A stretch of 64,000 nt of DNA, taken from contig CAVPDG010000024.1 in assembly GCA_963702535.1 (NCBI GenBank), positions 434,001-498,000 on the forward strand. Reading direction: 5' to 3'. The first letter of the stretch is position 1, and each line of letters starts with the position of its first letter. Below the pieces are notes generated by a model, which saw nothing but the letters and a program-made list of their open reading frames with translations, did not search any database and was not told where the DNA came from. This stretch comes from CAVPDG01 sp963702535. Its GTDB lineage: Bacteria; Chloroflexota; Anaerolineae; Anaerolineales; UBA4823. This document shows, one piece after another, positions 49,771 to 59,626 of this stretch. A program made the translations under genes and the position numbers.

Positions 49771-49784
49771 AGAACACTTGTTCT
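49771..49784. promoter_or_regulatory. LexA (SOS) box
   Basis: AGAACACTTGTTCT is a palindrome of the form GAAC-N4-GTTC, the LexA site of Gram-positive bacteria, which is also used by the green non-sulfur bacterium Dehalococcoides. It overlaps the -35 element of the promoter facing the phage-type genes. Confidence 0.75.
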
Positions 49785-49806
49785 ATTCTGGCTTTCCTGC
49801 TAGAAT
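49778..49806 (+). promoter_or_regulatory. Promoter facing the phage-type cluster
   Basis: TTGTTC at 49778 and TAGAAT at 49801 are spaced by 17 bp. The LexA box covers the -35, so LexA would block polymerase until DNA damage. Confidence 0.65.
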
Positions 49807-49817
49807 GCCCATAGTTT

Positions 49818-49972
49818 CCGGCGTGGGTGTGCCCCGCAGTACTTTGTGGGGTGGTTGCAGGCAAGGCAATCCGAGAAGTGTATCTTCTCTGGGAGAGCGA
49901 GTCCTTAACAATCCACGCCGGATTTGCGCGCTTTCCCTTTACACCTTCGCCTGCCATGCGCACCCACGCCGG
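49818..49972 (+). ncRNA. Candidate structured leader RNA
   Basis: CCGGCGTGGGTG (49818) pairs with CACCCACGCCGG (49961), and the stem extends to 15 pairs with one wobble. The enclosed 125 nt hold GAGAAG/CTTCTC and CCCC/GGGG hairpins. It lies directly after the SOS-type promoter and before the first small gene. No known RNA family is recognised. Confidence 0.5.
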
Positions 49973-49991
49973 GACCACCCGGCAATGAAAA

Positions 49992-50204
49992 ATGGACGAA
50001 TGCAAAGTTTCTCAAGCCTCTGAAGACATCCTCAAGTCTGCCGTCGCACTCGAGCGCGACCTGCGCCGCCTGCGTCGTCTGCTGGCTCGCTGCCCCGCCT
50101 GCCAGGGTTGCTACTGCCCGGCGCTGCTCGAGATCACTGGCGCCATCACCGCCGCGCTGCACAGCCTCCCCGTTGCCTGGGGTCTCAGCGACGATGAGTT
50201 ATGA
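49992..50204 (+). CDS. Small Cys-rich phage-cluster protein
   Basis: This 70-residue protein has CPACQGCYC in its middle and resembles the protein at 50597 in length, helix pattern and Cys position, so the two may be paralogues. The Cys group could bind zinc. It is the first gene after the structured leader. The function is unknown. Confidence 0.55.
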   Translation: MDECKVSQASEDILKSAVALERDLRRLRRLLARCPACQGCYCPALLEITGAITAALHSLPVAWGLSDDEL

Positions 50205-50212
50205 GGAGAACA

Positions 50213-50607
50213 ATGGACCAGCCACCGACTCCCCCCAAGAAGCGCCCCGGAGGCGCTAAGACCGTTCACACCAACGCAGTCAAGCACGGGTTTTACTCGC
50301 GCCGCTTCCGGGAAGCGGAGGTCAGCGAGCTTGACGCTTCGATGGCGAGCGGGCTGGTGGATGAGATTGCAGCGATTAAGGTTGTGATGCGCCGCCTCTT
50401 CGAAGCTGCGTCTGACCAGCAAGAGGAATTCGCCGGAAGAACTTAGCCAACCTGCTAACGCTGATGTCACAGACCGGCGTCAAGCTGGCTAGCATGATGC
50501 GCACTCAAAAGCTGCTGGGGGGAGACCAGGACCAGGAAGTAGCCAACGCAGTTACAAATGCTCTCAGATCTGTGATGAAAGGCTGGAAAATATACGATGG
50601 TCAATAA
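50213..50607 (+). CDS. Small packaging-like phage protein, frameshifted
   Basis: The start KKRPGGAKTVHTNAVKHGFY is like the basic start of phage proteins that precede terminase genes (GAPKGNxNALKHGFYS type). A frameshift near 50440 leads to NLANLLTLMSQTGVKLASMM and a stop at 50607. The total is about 131 residues. AGGAG precedes the ATG. It could be a small terminase or DNA-recognition protein, judged mainly by position. Confidence 0.55.
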
Positions 50608-50809
50608 CGTCACCTGCCCGGTGTTGACAATTAGCGAAGAAGTTGTCCACGACGCGGATAGGCTGAGACATTCACTGCAGCGCCTGGGCAAGGCGCTGGC
50701 TGGCTGCGAGATGTGTCCGGTGATCGATTGCCAGCTGCAGGAGCAAATAAACTACCAGGTGGAAGTAGCAATCCGGTCAGTGGCTGGCGAATGGAAGATC
50801 TATGCCTGA
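50597..50809 (+). CDS. Small Cys-containing phage-cluster protein, possible paralogue
   Basis: This 70-residue protein has RLGKALAGCEMCPVIDC followed by a helix. Its helix-Cys-helix layout parallels the protein at 49992. It overlaps both neighbours by about 10 bp, a phage-like packing. The function is unknown. Confidence 0.5.
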   Translation: MVNNVTCPVLTISEEVVHDADRLRHSLQRLGKALAGCEMCPVIDCQLQEQINYQVEVAIRSVAGEWKIYA

Positions 50810-51077
50810 CGCTTCTTCGGACCTGATTGCAGAGCAACTCAGCCACGCGCTGGATCTAATCAAGGCGGAGAACGGCGCTACACGTCTCAGGCTGGATCAC
50901 GAAAGCGAAGTCATGCGGCTTGCAGCTCGACGAGCTGAAAGACTGGAAGGAGATGCTGAGCAACGTCTACGCGCCGTGCAAGACAGCGCAACGCAATTCA
51001 AGGTACTGGCAGGCTTAGCGACCGGCGGCGGCTTGGTTAGCCTGATTGCCTTGCTCAAGGTATTGACCGGGTTATAA
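50802..51077 (+). CDS. Small coiled-coil protein with C-terminal membrane helix
   Basis: Of 91 residues, a charged helical part (RLAARRAERLEGDAEQRL) is followed by one hydrophobic helix (VLAGLATGGGLVSLIALLKV). It overlaps the preceding gene by 8 bp. It may be a membrane-associated phage protein. The role is unknown. Confidence 0.55.
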   Translation: MPDASSDLIAEQLSHALDLIKAENGATRLRLDHESEVMRLAARRAERLEGDAEQRLRAVQDSATQFKVLAGLATGGGLVSLIALLKVLTGL

Positions 51078-51103
51078 ACATTATTCGGGGGAATTTATGT
51101 CAT

Positions 51104-52674
51104 ATGGACTTAGTTCTCGGGTTAGCGCACATCTACCAACACCCCCTGGACTTTGTGGAAGCTGGCAGCGGTCTCAAGCTGAGATACTACCAGCAAGAAG
51201 CAGCGATTGCGATCATCGACTCGGTGATGCAAAAGAAAGGCATGAGCTTCTGCGTGATCTTCCCCAGGCAATCGGGGAAAAACGAGCTGCAAGCGCAGAT
51301 AGAAACCTACCTGCTCTCCGCCTGCCAGCTGCTGGATGCGGAGATTGTGAAAGTATCTCCCACCTGGAAACCCCAAACTCTCAATGCCATGCGCCGGTTA
51401 GAGCGCGTAATAGCCAGGAACATCACAACCCGGGGCAACTGGCGCAAGGAAAGCGGCTATATCTACCGCGTTGGTCGAGCACGGATCTTCTTTCTCTCCG
51501 GCGGTCCGACTGCCAACGTGGTAGGGGCAACGGCATCCACGCTGCTAGAGTGCGACGAAGCGCAAGATGTGACGATCGAGAAATGGGACAAGGACTTCGC
51601 ACCGATGGCAGCCAGCACGAACGCCACGCGTGTATTTTGGGGTACGGTGTGGACCAGCGAAGACTCTCCTCGCTCAGGGAGATGCGCAACTGCCAGGCGC
51701 AAGAGCAAAGAGACCAGGTCAAGCGGGTGTTCCTGATGGATGCTGATAACGTGCGCGCCGAAGTGCCAGCCTATGGCATTTATGTGGATGAGCAGGTCAG
51801 CAAGCTGGGCAGGAATCATCCTTTTGTGAAGACACAATACTTCTCCGAAGAGATTGACGCCGAAGGCGGCATGTTTAACCCAGCCCGGCGCGCACTGATG
51901 CAAGGCTCTCACCCGTTCTTAACTCAACCGGTGACAGGTAAATCTACGCCATGCTGCTGGATGTGGCAGGCATTGACGAAAATGCAACCGACTCCAGCAT
52001 GATCGACGAGGGCGAAATCAAGAACGCCGGTCGAGATTCAACTGCAGTAACGATTGTCGAGGTCGATCTTGCCAGCGTGGAAGATGAGCTGATTAAAGCT
52101 CCTACTTACCATGTGGTTTACCGGCAATCCTGGAAGGGCATTAAGCATACAACCCTCTACGGGCAGATCAAGGCAATTGCTGAGCACTGGCAGATTAAGC
52201 ACCTGGTTGCTGATGCAACCGGCGTCGGCGCCGGTCTGGTTTCTTTTCTGGATAAGGCTCTGCCTGGCAAGGTGATCGCGTTCCTATTCACCAGCAAGAC
52301 AAAAAGCGAGCTGGGTTGGAATTACATCAGCGTCATCGAAACTGGCAGGTATAAAGAATACCTGTGCCAGGAAAATTACCAGTACAAAGGCGCAGCCTTG
52401 CAGCTCGGTCACGAGCTGCAGGCAGAATTCTGGACTCAAGTAGAAAACTGCCAGATGGCGATACTAGACGGTCCGCAAAAGCTGATGCGTTGGGGCGTAC
52501 CGGATGGCACAAGAGACCCGGCAAGCGGCGAGCTGATGCACGATGATTTGTTGATCTCTGCTGCATTGTGCAGCTGAGCTGGACAAACTGACCTGGGGCA
52601 TGGGGAAAAGCGCGGTGGTTGAAGCAACAACTGACATTATCTCGGACATGGATCTCGAAAGGAAGCGATACTAA
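51104..52674 (+). CDS. terL: Phage terminase large subunit, frameshifted
   Basis: This motor and nuclease packages DNA into proheads. The ATPase has Walker A PRQSGKNE (residues 54-61) and Walker B LLECDEAQD (D151, E152). The nuclease has LLDVAGIDEN, VADATGVG and HDDLLISAAL, the RNase H-like Asp sites. Frameshifts near 51665, 51940 and 52570 break about 520 residues. An upstream ATG at 51097, 6 nt after GGGGGA, may be the true start if one base is missing. The stop overlaps the next ATG. Confidence 0.9.
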
Positions 52675-52930
52675 TGCCGACGCTTGAGAAAAACCATCAC
52701 AGGCAATGTAACAGATGCTTTGAGCACCCGGTTGACCGCCTGGCGGGCGCCGTTGTCGCCGTGGCGCTTTCGACGCCACGAATGAGCGCCGTAGAAAAAC
52801 AAAGAGGAACAATTCACGACACAACCGGCGCTATGCTCAGCGCCGTGACCAGGCGAAGGCATGGCTGCAAGAGCATGGCGTTTACTGGCTCGAAGCGCTT
52901 GAGCTGGAACCTGCACTATTCTCGAGGTGA
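52674..52930 (+). CDS. Small basic phage protein, frameshifted
   Basis: This reading frame of about 85 codons begins by TAATG overlap with terL and ends just before the portal gene. After frameshifts it reads RRKTKRNNSRHNRRYAQRRD and then AWLQEHGVYWLEALELE. The basic middle may bind nucleic acid. It is not recognised. Confidence 0.45.
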
Positions 52931-52933
52931 TTG

Positions 52934-54309
52934 ATGAGTATCAGGGAAAGTCTTGCAAACTGGATCAGGGGCGGAGCGCAGCGAAGCCCCGTGAAGCTGT
53001 CGGCGGTGACGGTGAAGATTGACGATCGCGAGGGTTGGCAGTCTTTGACCGGCAGACCGCAGGACTACGACGCCGGTACGATTATCGAGCTGTACAACGA
53101 CTCGCTCGAAGCCTGGCGCAAGAACCCGATAGCCTGGCGGATCATTGCCATTACGACAGATTACGTGATCGGTGACCGGATTGCCATCACCAGCCCGAAA
53201 CGGGATCTCGCTCGCTTCATTGCCGCGTTCTGGAATCACCCGCAGAACCGGCTCGACCTGCGCCTGGAAGCGATGAGCGATGAATTGAGCCAGGTCCGGC
53301 GACCTGTTCGTGGCGCTCTTCCGCAACCCGCTGGATGGGATGAGCTACATCCGGTTTGTCACCAAGGATCGCATTCAGCAAATCGAAACCGCTCCCCACG
53401 ATTGGGAAACTGAGCTGGTGTACTACGAGGTGCAGGACACCGGCGAACCCAGGCGCTGGTACGCTCCAGAGCACCCGGAAGCCAGCAAGCAGCCGGCAAT
53501 CATGCTGCACTACTCGGTAAACCGTCCGGTTGGGGCGCTGATGGGGGAAAGCGACCTGACCACGATGCTGCCCTGGCTGCAGCGATATAGCCGGATGCTC
53601 GAGGACCGGGTACGCCTGCATTGGGCGATGCGTGCTTTCCTGTGGATCGTCACTGTACCGTCCACGAAGATCAACGAAAAGCAGCAGCAGTATGCCAACC
53701 CGATGGACGCCGGTAGCATCATTGTGAAGGATGACCAGGAAGTATGGGAAGCGGTCAACCCGTCCCTCCACGGAGCTGATGCCTCGCACGATATGAAAGC
53801 GGTACGCGGCATGATCGACGCCGGCAGCGGCTACCCGCCTCACTGGCGGGGTGAAGCAGCTGACGCCAACCTGGCTACGGCGCAAGCGATGCAAGGACCG
53901 ACTGAGCGCCACCTGGCGCGACGGCAAAAGTATTTCAACTTCATGCTCAAGGACATTCTGTACCACGGCTACCAACGGGCGGTAGAAGTGGGCAAAGCGA
54001 GGAATATCCAGATCGGCGACTACGAGGATACGTTTATCGTGTCCAGTCCTGACGTTAGCCGGACGGACAACGAAAGCTTAGCCAGGTCGGCAAAGGATCT
54101 GACGCGAGCCTTCCAAACGCTGGCAGCGCAGCTGCCAGGCAGATCGCAGGCGCTCAGCCGGCTGATGCTGAAGCTCTTCGCCAGGTTTCGCCGGCGAACC
54201 GATGACGGATAGCGCCATGGAAGAGATCTTGCGCGAGGCTGAACAAAACCCTCACCCGGCGCCGGCTGCGTCCCCATCCAACCAGGAGAAACCCAAGGAT
54301 GAAAAGTAA
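52934..54309 (+). CDS. Phage portal protein, frameshifted
   Basis: Portal proteins form the dodecameric ring through which DNA enters the capsid. AWRIIAITTDYVIGDRIAI, VNRPVGALMGESDLTTMLPW and LARRQKYFNFMLKDILYHGY are typical portal regions. Frameshifts near 53300 and 54190 were joined, giving about 457 residues with a disordered, charged tail (SNQEKPKDEK). It follows terL closely, the usual packaging order. Confidence 0.85.
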
Positions 54310-54640
54310 GGCGGGAAAAGGGAGCGGAGCGGCGGCTCTGCGTACTTCAGCAGTGCCGCAAAACCTGACCGGGAAGCGAAGCGAAGGCAGCCGTACTTTG
54401 GCCCCGGAGCGGAACGACCGGGCTGGTTTTAGCGCAGCGACCGATAGGCAGCGCTGCCGCATGCGCAGTACCATGAGCGCCTTCAAGGCTGCGCTGCCGT
54501 TCCCGCAAGCCCATCCAACGAGATTTGCTCAGCGCAGCTTGCGTTCTTTGCAGCAGCGCGTGAGCATTACAAATGTTTCTGCCCAAGGCGTCTGGCGTTC
54601 AGCGGCGCGTGCATCTGCCGCCGTTCAGGCGGCGTCTTAG
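54299..54640 (+). CDS. Uncertain open frame between portal and protease
   Basis: An open frame of 113 codons overlaps the portal end, but its Arg/Ser/Ala-rich product looks unnatural. In another frame the last third reads EHYKCFCP. A small Cys-containing protein disturbed by frameshifts is possible. No function can be given. Confidence 0.25.
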   Translation: MKSKAGKGSGAAALRTSAVPQNLTGKRSEGSRTLAPERNDRAGFSAATDRQRCRMRSTMSAFKAALPFPQAHPTRFAQRSLRSLQQRVSITNVSAQGVWRSAARASAAVQAAS

Positions 54641-54652
54641 GAGCATGTAATC

Positions 54653-55198
54653 ATGGACAATGAACAAGAGCAAATCAGCCTGTCCCTCGGCGAGGTATTT
54701 GCCAGCGACAAGAAGCGGCGGGAATACAAGTGTCGCTTCGTGCAAGCGGGTCGGATACGGCGCGCTGGCAACCTACCCAGCAATATTGTGATTGAGGCGG
54801 CAGCGCTGCAAGCGGCTGTCATGGAAGCGAAGTTTGATGCCCGGGCGGTGTTCGTGGATCATCGCGGGCTGTGGGAAGGTCCATCTCTCCGTAACCTGGC
54901 AGGTGTAACCTGCCAGGTGGAGTACAACGAGCAAGAGAAAGCGGTTTACGGCGTGGTGCGGCTCTATGAAACCGCAGCCGGCGTAGCCGGCCTGCTGGAT
55001 GAGCTGCTCGCCGAAGGCGAGCAGGCGCCAGACATGGGCTTTCGTATTGTGTTCTGGCCGGTGTGGAAGATCGCCGAAGGCGAAAAAGACAGGACGATAA
55101 CCGGCATTAAGCACGTGGAATCAGTTGACCTGGTGTTTGAACCGGCTGCGGATGGCCGGATTATTCAGGCGCTTCAGCGCCAATTATGCAGGAGGTAA
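54653..55198 (+). CDS. Phage prohead protease-like protein
   Basis: This intact 181-residue protein has ARAVFVDHRGLWEGPSLRNL, EGEQAPDMGFRIVFW and HVESVDLVFEPAADGRIIQA. The last is typical of prohead or scaffold proteases upstream of capsid genes. AGGAG precedes the ATG. The probable catalytic His is in VDHRG; the Ser is not certain. Confidence 0.7.
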   Translation: MDNEQEQISLSLGEVFASDKKRREYKCRFVQAGRIRRAGNLPSNIVIEAAALQAAVMEAKFDARAVFVDHRGLWEGPSLRNLAGVTCQVEYNEQEKAVYGVVRLYETAAGVAGLLDELLAEGEQAPDMGFRIVFWPVWKIAEGEKDRTITGIKHVESVDLVFEPAADGRIIQALQRQLCRR

Positions 55199-55202
55199 CG
55201 AA

Positions 55203-56615
55203 ATGGCAAAACCCGAAGATGTTACCCCTCCTCAAGTGAATACCCCTGTAAACGAGGAGTGGGACCTGGCAGTAAGGAAAGCGGCTGCAAGTAGCATCAT
55301 TGCTGCAAGCGGTCTGCCGGCTGCCAGCCGTGAGCGGCTTGCCGCTCAGTCATACGCCACGCCTGACGCGGTGGAAGAAGCGATCACCAAGGAACGGGCT
55401 TACCTGGCTGCGCTGAACCAGGATAAGGTGATCGATATCGGCGGCCTGGCGCCGCGTGGATCGAGCATCCAGGCAGGCATGACCGGTATTGACCGGGTGC
55501 GCCTGGCTGCTGAGGCGCTGCTGCAAGGAACCAAGCCTGCCGGCGATGTTCCGCCCGTCTCGGGCGTGCGGGAGCTGTACATCCTGCTCTCCGGTGACTA
55601 CGAGATGACCGGCCTGTTCCACAGCGACCGGGTGTACCTGGCGAACGTGAACAGCTCGACCATGGCGGGCATGGTTGCCAATGCGCTCAACAAAGCGGTT
55701 GTGAACCTGTTCCAAGAGTACCCGCGCTGGTGGGAACCGGTGACTCAAATCATGGACTTCTCTTCGCCTGCAGCAGGTGAAGTGGATCACCCTGGGCGGC
55801 GTGGGTGAGCTGCCGACCGTGGCGGAAGGCGCAGCCTACACGGAAATGACCTGGGACGACCAGACCGAAACCGCCACGTTCGTCAAGAAAGGCGGCTACC
55901 TGGGGATCACCCTGGAAGCGATCGACAAGGACGACACGCGCAAGCTGCAGGCAGCGCCCCGGGCGCTGGCTCAGGCAGCCTGGCTGACCCTGAGCAAAGG
56001 CGTCTCGGGCGTGTTCACGGACAATACCGGCGTACCGGTCCAACCCTGGCTGACACCGGTGCGCTGTTCAATGCGACCGCAGTCACCAGCGCCGGCGGGC
56101 ATGCCAACCTGGGAACAACGGCGCTGAGTATCACCACCTGGGCAGCGGCTCGCCTGGCGATGCGCAAGCAAACCGAGGTTAACTCGGCTGAACGCCTGGG
56201 CGCCATCACGGCGCCGAAGTACCTGCTCGTTCCGCCGGATCTGGAGATCACTGCTCTGCAGATCATGGCAAGCCAGCATGATTACAGCTATGCCGTAGCC
56301 AACTCGCCGAACGGTCCCGAGAACGTGTTCAGCGAGGGCGACGCGCACAATGCCAGGCTCAACTATGCGCGCAGGCGCGTGATTGTGGTTGACCTGTGGA
56401 CGGATACCAACAACTGGGCGGCTGTGGCTGATCCCAACCTGTACCCGACGATCGGGTCTGGGCTTCCGCTACGGCAGGACGCCGGAGATCTTCAGCGTTG
56501 CCAGCCCGACCGCGGGCTTATGTTCAGCAACGACACTCTCCCGGTTAAAGTCCGCTACTTCTTCGCTGTTGGTCCGATGGATTGGCGCGGGCTTTACAAG
56601 GCGAACGTAGCGTAA
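55203..56615 (+). CDS. Phage major capsid protein (HK97/Mu-like), frameshifted
   Basis: An N-terminal helical region (VRKAAASSIIAASGLPAASR), perhaps the scaffold removed by the protease, precedes a capsid fold with FVKKGGYLGITLEAIDKDD, GAITAPKYLLVPPDLE and YFFAVGPMDWRGLYKANVA. Frameshifts lie near 55770 and 56045, with a compensating pair near 56455 and 56515. The total is about 470 residues. AGGAGG precedes the ATG. Portal, protease and capsid order supports the call. Confidence 0.85.
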
Positions 56616-56637
56616 GACTCTATACCTACACCCTATC

Positions 56638-56658
56638 CCCCTTCCCGCAGGGAAGGGG
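56638..56658 (+). terminator. Hairpin after the capsid gene
   Basis: CCCCTTCCC pairs with GGGAAGGGG around loop GCA. It has no T run, so it may be a repeat or a processing signal as much as a terminator. Confidence 0.5.
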
Positions 56659-56694
56659 ATGACTAGAAAATGGTTGAAGACGGAGGTTATAACC

Positions 56695-57045
56695 ATGCGA
56701 CTCTATCAAGTACCTTTTCACGTGACTGGCACACTGGCGGCGAACCTGTCCATTGTATGGGTTGCGCCGTTCGACTGTCAGCTGGTGCACGTCTCGGCGG
56801 TTGGCTCAATGCCAATAACGGTATTCTCGATATCGGCACAACCAGCTCGGCGGAGGCGTATGTCAAGGATAAGGACATTGGCGACTCCAATGTTCCGGCG
56901 ACTGTCACGCGGCACCGGTTTTGTCGGCGAGCAGTTTCCGCACATCGTGAAGGATACCGTTATCGCTGTTGCGCTGGATTACGATGGCGCCGGCGGAACG
57001 GCGGCGGCGAACTTCACGCTCGTGCTGACGTTCGAAGTCGGGTAG
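56695..57045 (+). CDS. Small beta-rich virion-like protein, frameshifted
   Basis: The protein has about 116 residues: YQVPFHVTGTLAANLSIVWV at the start and VKDTVIAVALDYDGAGGTAA at the end. Two compensating frameshifts lie between; the middle in the correct frame reads NNGILDIGTTSSAEAYVKDK. It follows the capsid gene, so it may be a decoration or fibre protein. GGAGG precedes the ATG. Confidence 0.55.
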   Translation: MRLYQVPFHVTGTLAANLSIVWVAPFDCQLVHVSAVGSMPITVFSISAQPARRRRMSRIRTLATPMFRRLSRGTGFVGEQFPHIVKDTVIAVALDYDGAGGTAAANFTLVLTFEVG

Positions 57046-57104
57046 CCGTCAACGGATTTTGTCACCGGATTGAGCGGATTTAAGTGCTCTACCTGTGGGA
57101 GGCG

Positions 57105-57145
57105 TGGGGGAGCGGCTGGATTGATCATCCTATGCCGCTCCCCCA
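57105..57145 (+). terminator. TGGGGGAGCGGC hairpin
   Basis: A perfect 12-bp stem (57105-57116 with 57134-57145) encloses a 17-nt loop containing TGATCA. It lies in the gap before the next small gene and has no T run. Confidence 0.55.
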
Positions 57146-57155
57146 GGAGAAAACG

Positions 57156-57435
57156 ATGGACGATTCAGAATTGATAGCAGCTGCAGCCAAGTACCACAAG
57201 ATTGACGTACCGGTGCAAGCCATCCGCTAAAAGCAGGCGAGACAAGTCTCTCAAAAGCAGGCGAGACAAGTCAAGATGGCGAGCACGTTGTTATTGTCAT
57301 CCAAGGCGGGCGGAGCTGAGCTGCAGGCTCAGCGACCTGCAGGCGAAGGCGCTAAAGGAGCGTGGCAAAGCACGAACGCAGCAGCGAAAGAGCGACGAAA
57401 CGACATGCGAAAAAGTACAAAGTAAAGCGAGGTGA
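57156..57435 (+). CDS. Small phage-cluster gene, frameshifted
   Basis: MDDSELIAAAAKYHKI opens a frame that stops early. In the other frames KAGETS units, DGEHVVIVIQGG and a charged tail (DLQAKALKERGKARTQQRKS) continue to 57435. It probably encodes a protein of about 90 residues disturbed by frameshifts. It contains a 24-bp tandem duplication. The function is unknown. Confidence 0.4.
57229..57272. repeat. 24-bp tandem duplication
   Basis: AAAAGCAGGCGAGACAAGTC occurs at 57229 and again at 57253, separated by TCTC. The period of 24 keeps the frame and doubles a KAGETS unit. Confidence 0.85.
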
Positions 57436-57438
57436 ATC

Positions 57439-57715
57439 ATGGCATCTATCAGGTCAGAAGACAGTAACAACGGCGGGAACTGAGGTTGTACTCGGTGATC
57501 AGCTCATCGGTGCGCCGTTGATGGTTAAGGCGTTGACCACGAATACCGGGCTGGTCTATGTCGGGGAAAGCGCCGGCGCAGTATCCAGCTCCACTGGCAT
57601 GCCGCTGGCAGCCGGCGAGGTTGTGATCTTTGATTTTGTCGGTCAGCTCGGGCAGATCTGGGTGGATTCTGCGGTGAACGGCGAGGGTGTTGCATGGCTC
57701 GCTCTAAGCTCTTAA
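57439..57715 (+). CDS. Small beta-rich virion-like protein, frameshifted
   Basis: After MASIR and a frameshift the product reads KTVTTAGTEVVLGDQLIGAP and GLVYVGESAGAVSSSTGMPL, about 90 residues, resembling small phage proteins that bind the outside of virions or tails. Its end overlaps the start of the tail-spike gene by 22 bp. Confidence 0.5.
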
Positions 57716-58991
57716 GGCGCTCTCTCCCGGCTATGGGTGGCAGGTGGGTGGATATTGCTGCGCCGGATGGCTGGACCTGGTCTTTGCCTTTCACGGTGCA
57801 ACAGAAGGGCAGGAAGTTCCGGGCAAAGTCGTTTGACCTGGAAACCTATGCCAATATCGCCGTGACGAACACCTACTACGTCTCGACCACCGGCGACGAT
57901 GGCAACGCGGGCACAGCCTGGGGGGCAGCCTGCAGGACAGTGGGCGGGGCGCTGGGCAAAGCGAACCCGGACCGGATCTATATCGCAGCCGGCTACTACG
58001 GCTGGAATCAGTCCGGCTCGTGGCAACAACCTGGCGCGCTCGATGAAGATCATTGGCGTGGGGGACGTGTACCTGACCAGCGACGTATTCAACCAGATGG
58101 GCGCCTTCTCGCTGGATGGCAACCATTACGAGGCGACCGAACCGACCGGTCTTACTGCGGTCTTTGATCACGCCAACCCGGGCAGTGATGGCTTTGACAG
58201 CAAGCTGACCAAGCGCACCAGTGAAGCGGAGGTGGATGCCAATCCCGGCTCTTGGTGGGACAATGCCGGCAACTTCTACATCCGCCTGGCTGACGATCGG
58301 GCGCCGGATGCGAACGTGCGTTATTACTACGGCTCGCGCCCTATCCGTGTAGCGCGTGACAGTATGACCTTTTACTTTGAGAACCTGAACATTCACTCGC
58401 CGGTGGGTCTGCAGCTGGGCAGCGCCAGCGCAACCGGCAACCTGAAATGCTACCTGAAAAACTGCAACATGCGCTATGAGCTGGGGACGAGCTACAACGG
58501 CGTGGTAGTGGCAGGTGTCACCGAGATCATTATGCAAGGCTGCAAGCTGGAGAAGAACGAGATCGGACGGAGTCAATTACTCGGCGGCGAACGGGGTAAG
58601 CCCCAAGGCAATCGAGATTGACTGTCAGGGTCAATACAACGGCTCGACCAGTGACCACAACGTAAGTTCGCTGCATACGGGTGACATCTACGGCTGAACG
58701 GCAGGTACCACCACAGCCACGGTACGAACATACATGATGTGCAGATCGGTGGCACGGCAACGCAGGAGCTGGAATTGTGGCGTAGAAAGCTATAACCCTG
58801 GGCTGGCAGGTGGCGCAAGCAGGGTAGTGCGCTCCTGCTTTTCTGTTGGCAGCGCCACGTCAATCATGTGGCTGGATAGCTGCACGAGTCACGACATTGT
58901 TGACACCGACCTGGCGGAGGATAGCAGCGATATGCGATACAAGAATCTCAGTTCGGGCGGTCAGTTCTACGGTACGCCCAGCGACATGTAA
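57694..58991 (+). CDS. Tail-spike-like right-handed beta-helix protein, frameshifted
   Basis: YYVSTTGDDGNAGTAWGAAC is the common entry to pectate-lyase-like beta-helices of tail spikes. Later coils read FENLNIHSPVGLQLGSASAT and KCYLKNCNMRYELG. The end is SSDMRYKNLSSGGQFYGTPS. Frameshifts lie near 58030, 58575, 58695 and 58775. The length is about 430 residues. It probably binds or cuts a surface polysaccharide. No catalytic residues could be assigned. Confidence 0.7.
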
Positions 58992-59012
58992 CTAACCGAC
59001 AAGGAGGAAAAC

Positions 59013-59334
59013 ATGTTGATCCAAGAGTATTTGTTAGCACTCGGCAAAAATGCGCCGTTCGTGGTGATGGCGGTGCTCGGCTTGGGCTGGCTGGCTGGGC
59101 AGGTGGGCGCGAAGGGCAGGCTCCAGCTTTTGATAGCCTTCCTATGCGGCTTCTCGATTGGCGCCTGCTTCCAGATCGCCTCGCTCGGCAAGCCAACGGA
59201 CTTCGCCGGCTGGTTTTGGGTGGTGATCACGGCTGCTCATCATGGGCTTGGTCCCGAGTGGCTTTTACGAGGCGCTTAAAGAAGGCTCCAGCAAAGCTAT
59301 GAGCTGGTGGATGGATATCAACAAGAGGGAATGA
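59013..59334 (+). CDS. Holin-like small membrane protein, frameshifted
   Basis: Two or three hydrophobic segments (FVVMAVLGLGWLAGQVG, LLIAFLCGFSIGACFQIA, WFWVVITA) precede, after a frameshift near 59238, a hydrophilic tail (FYEALKEGSSKAMSWWMD). The total is about 106 residues. AGGAGG precedes the ATG. Size, topology and place fit a holin, but no endolysin gene is adjacent. Confidence 0.5.
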
Positions 59335-59558
59335 TGCGCGCCCTGGCTCTGGTCCTAATGCTCTTGGGCTTGTTGGTCGTCGGTGCTGCTACCAGCCTGG
59401 CGCAAGACAACGGCTGCAGCGGTCCGATTGAGCTGCTGCCGGATAACTGCTGGCCGCAACCCTCGCCTATGCCGACCGCGACGGCCTGGCCAACTTATGA
59501 CCTCAGACCTTATCCCGGTGCAGAAAACCGGGACTACCCTGCGCCCGTCCCCCATTGA
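59331..59558 (+). CDS. Small exported Pro-rich protein
   Basis: Of 75 residues, a signal peptide (ALVLMLLGLLVVGAATSLA) is followed by a short mature part with two Cys and many Pro (PQPSPMPTATAWP). It overlaps the holin-like gene by ATGA. The layout recalls small spanin-like proteins, but no lipobox is present. The function is unknown. Confidence 0.5.
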   Translation: MMRALALVLMLLGLLVVGAATSLAQDNGCSGPIELLPDNCWPQPSPMPTATAWPTYDLRPYPGAENRDYPAPVPH

Positions 59559-59626
59559 ACCGAGGGGGAGGGTTTTAGAACTAAACTCTTTTTTAAAAAC
59601 TTTTTGCCTTTTTTGAAGAGGTAATC

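Noticed and set aside
59013..59558. Complete holin-endolysin-spanin lysis cassette
   Set aside because: Only a holin-like and a small exported protein are visible. No lysozyme, amidase or endopeptidase domain is present.
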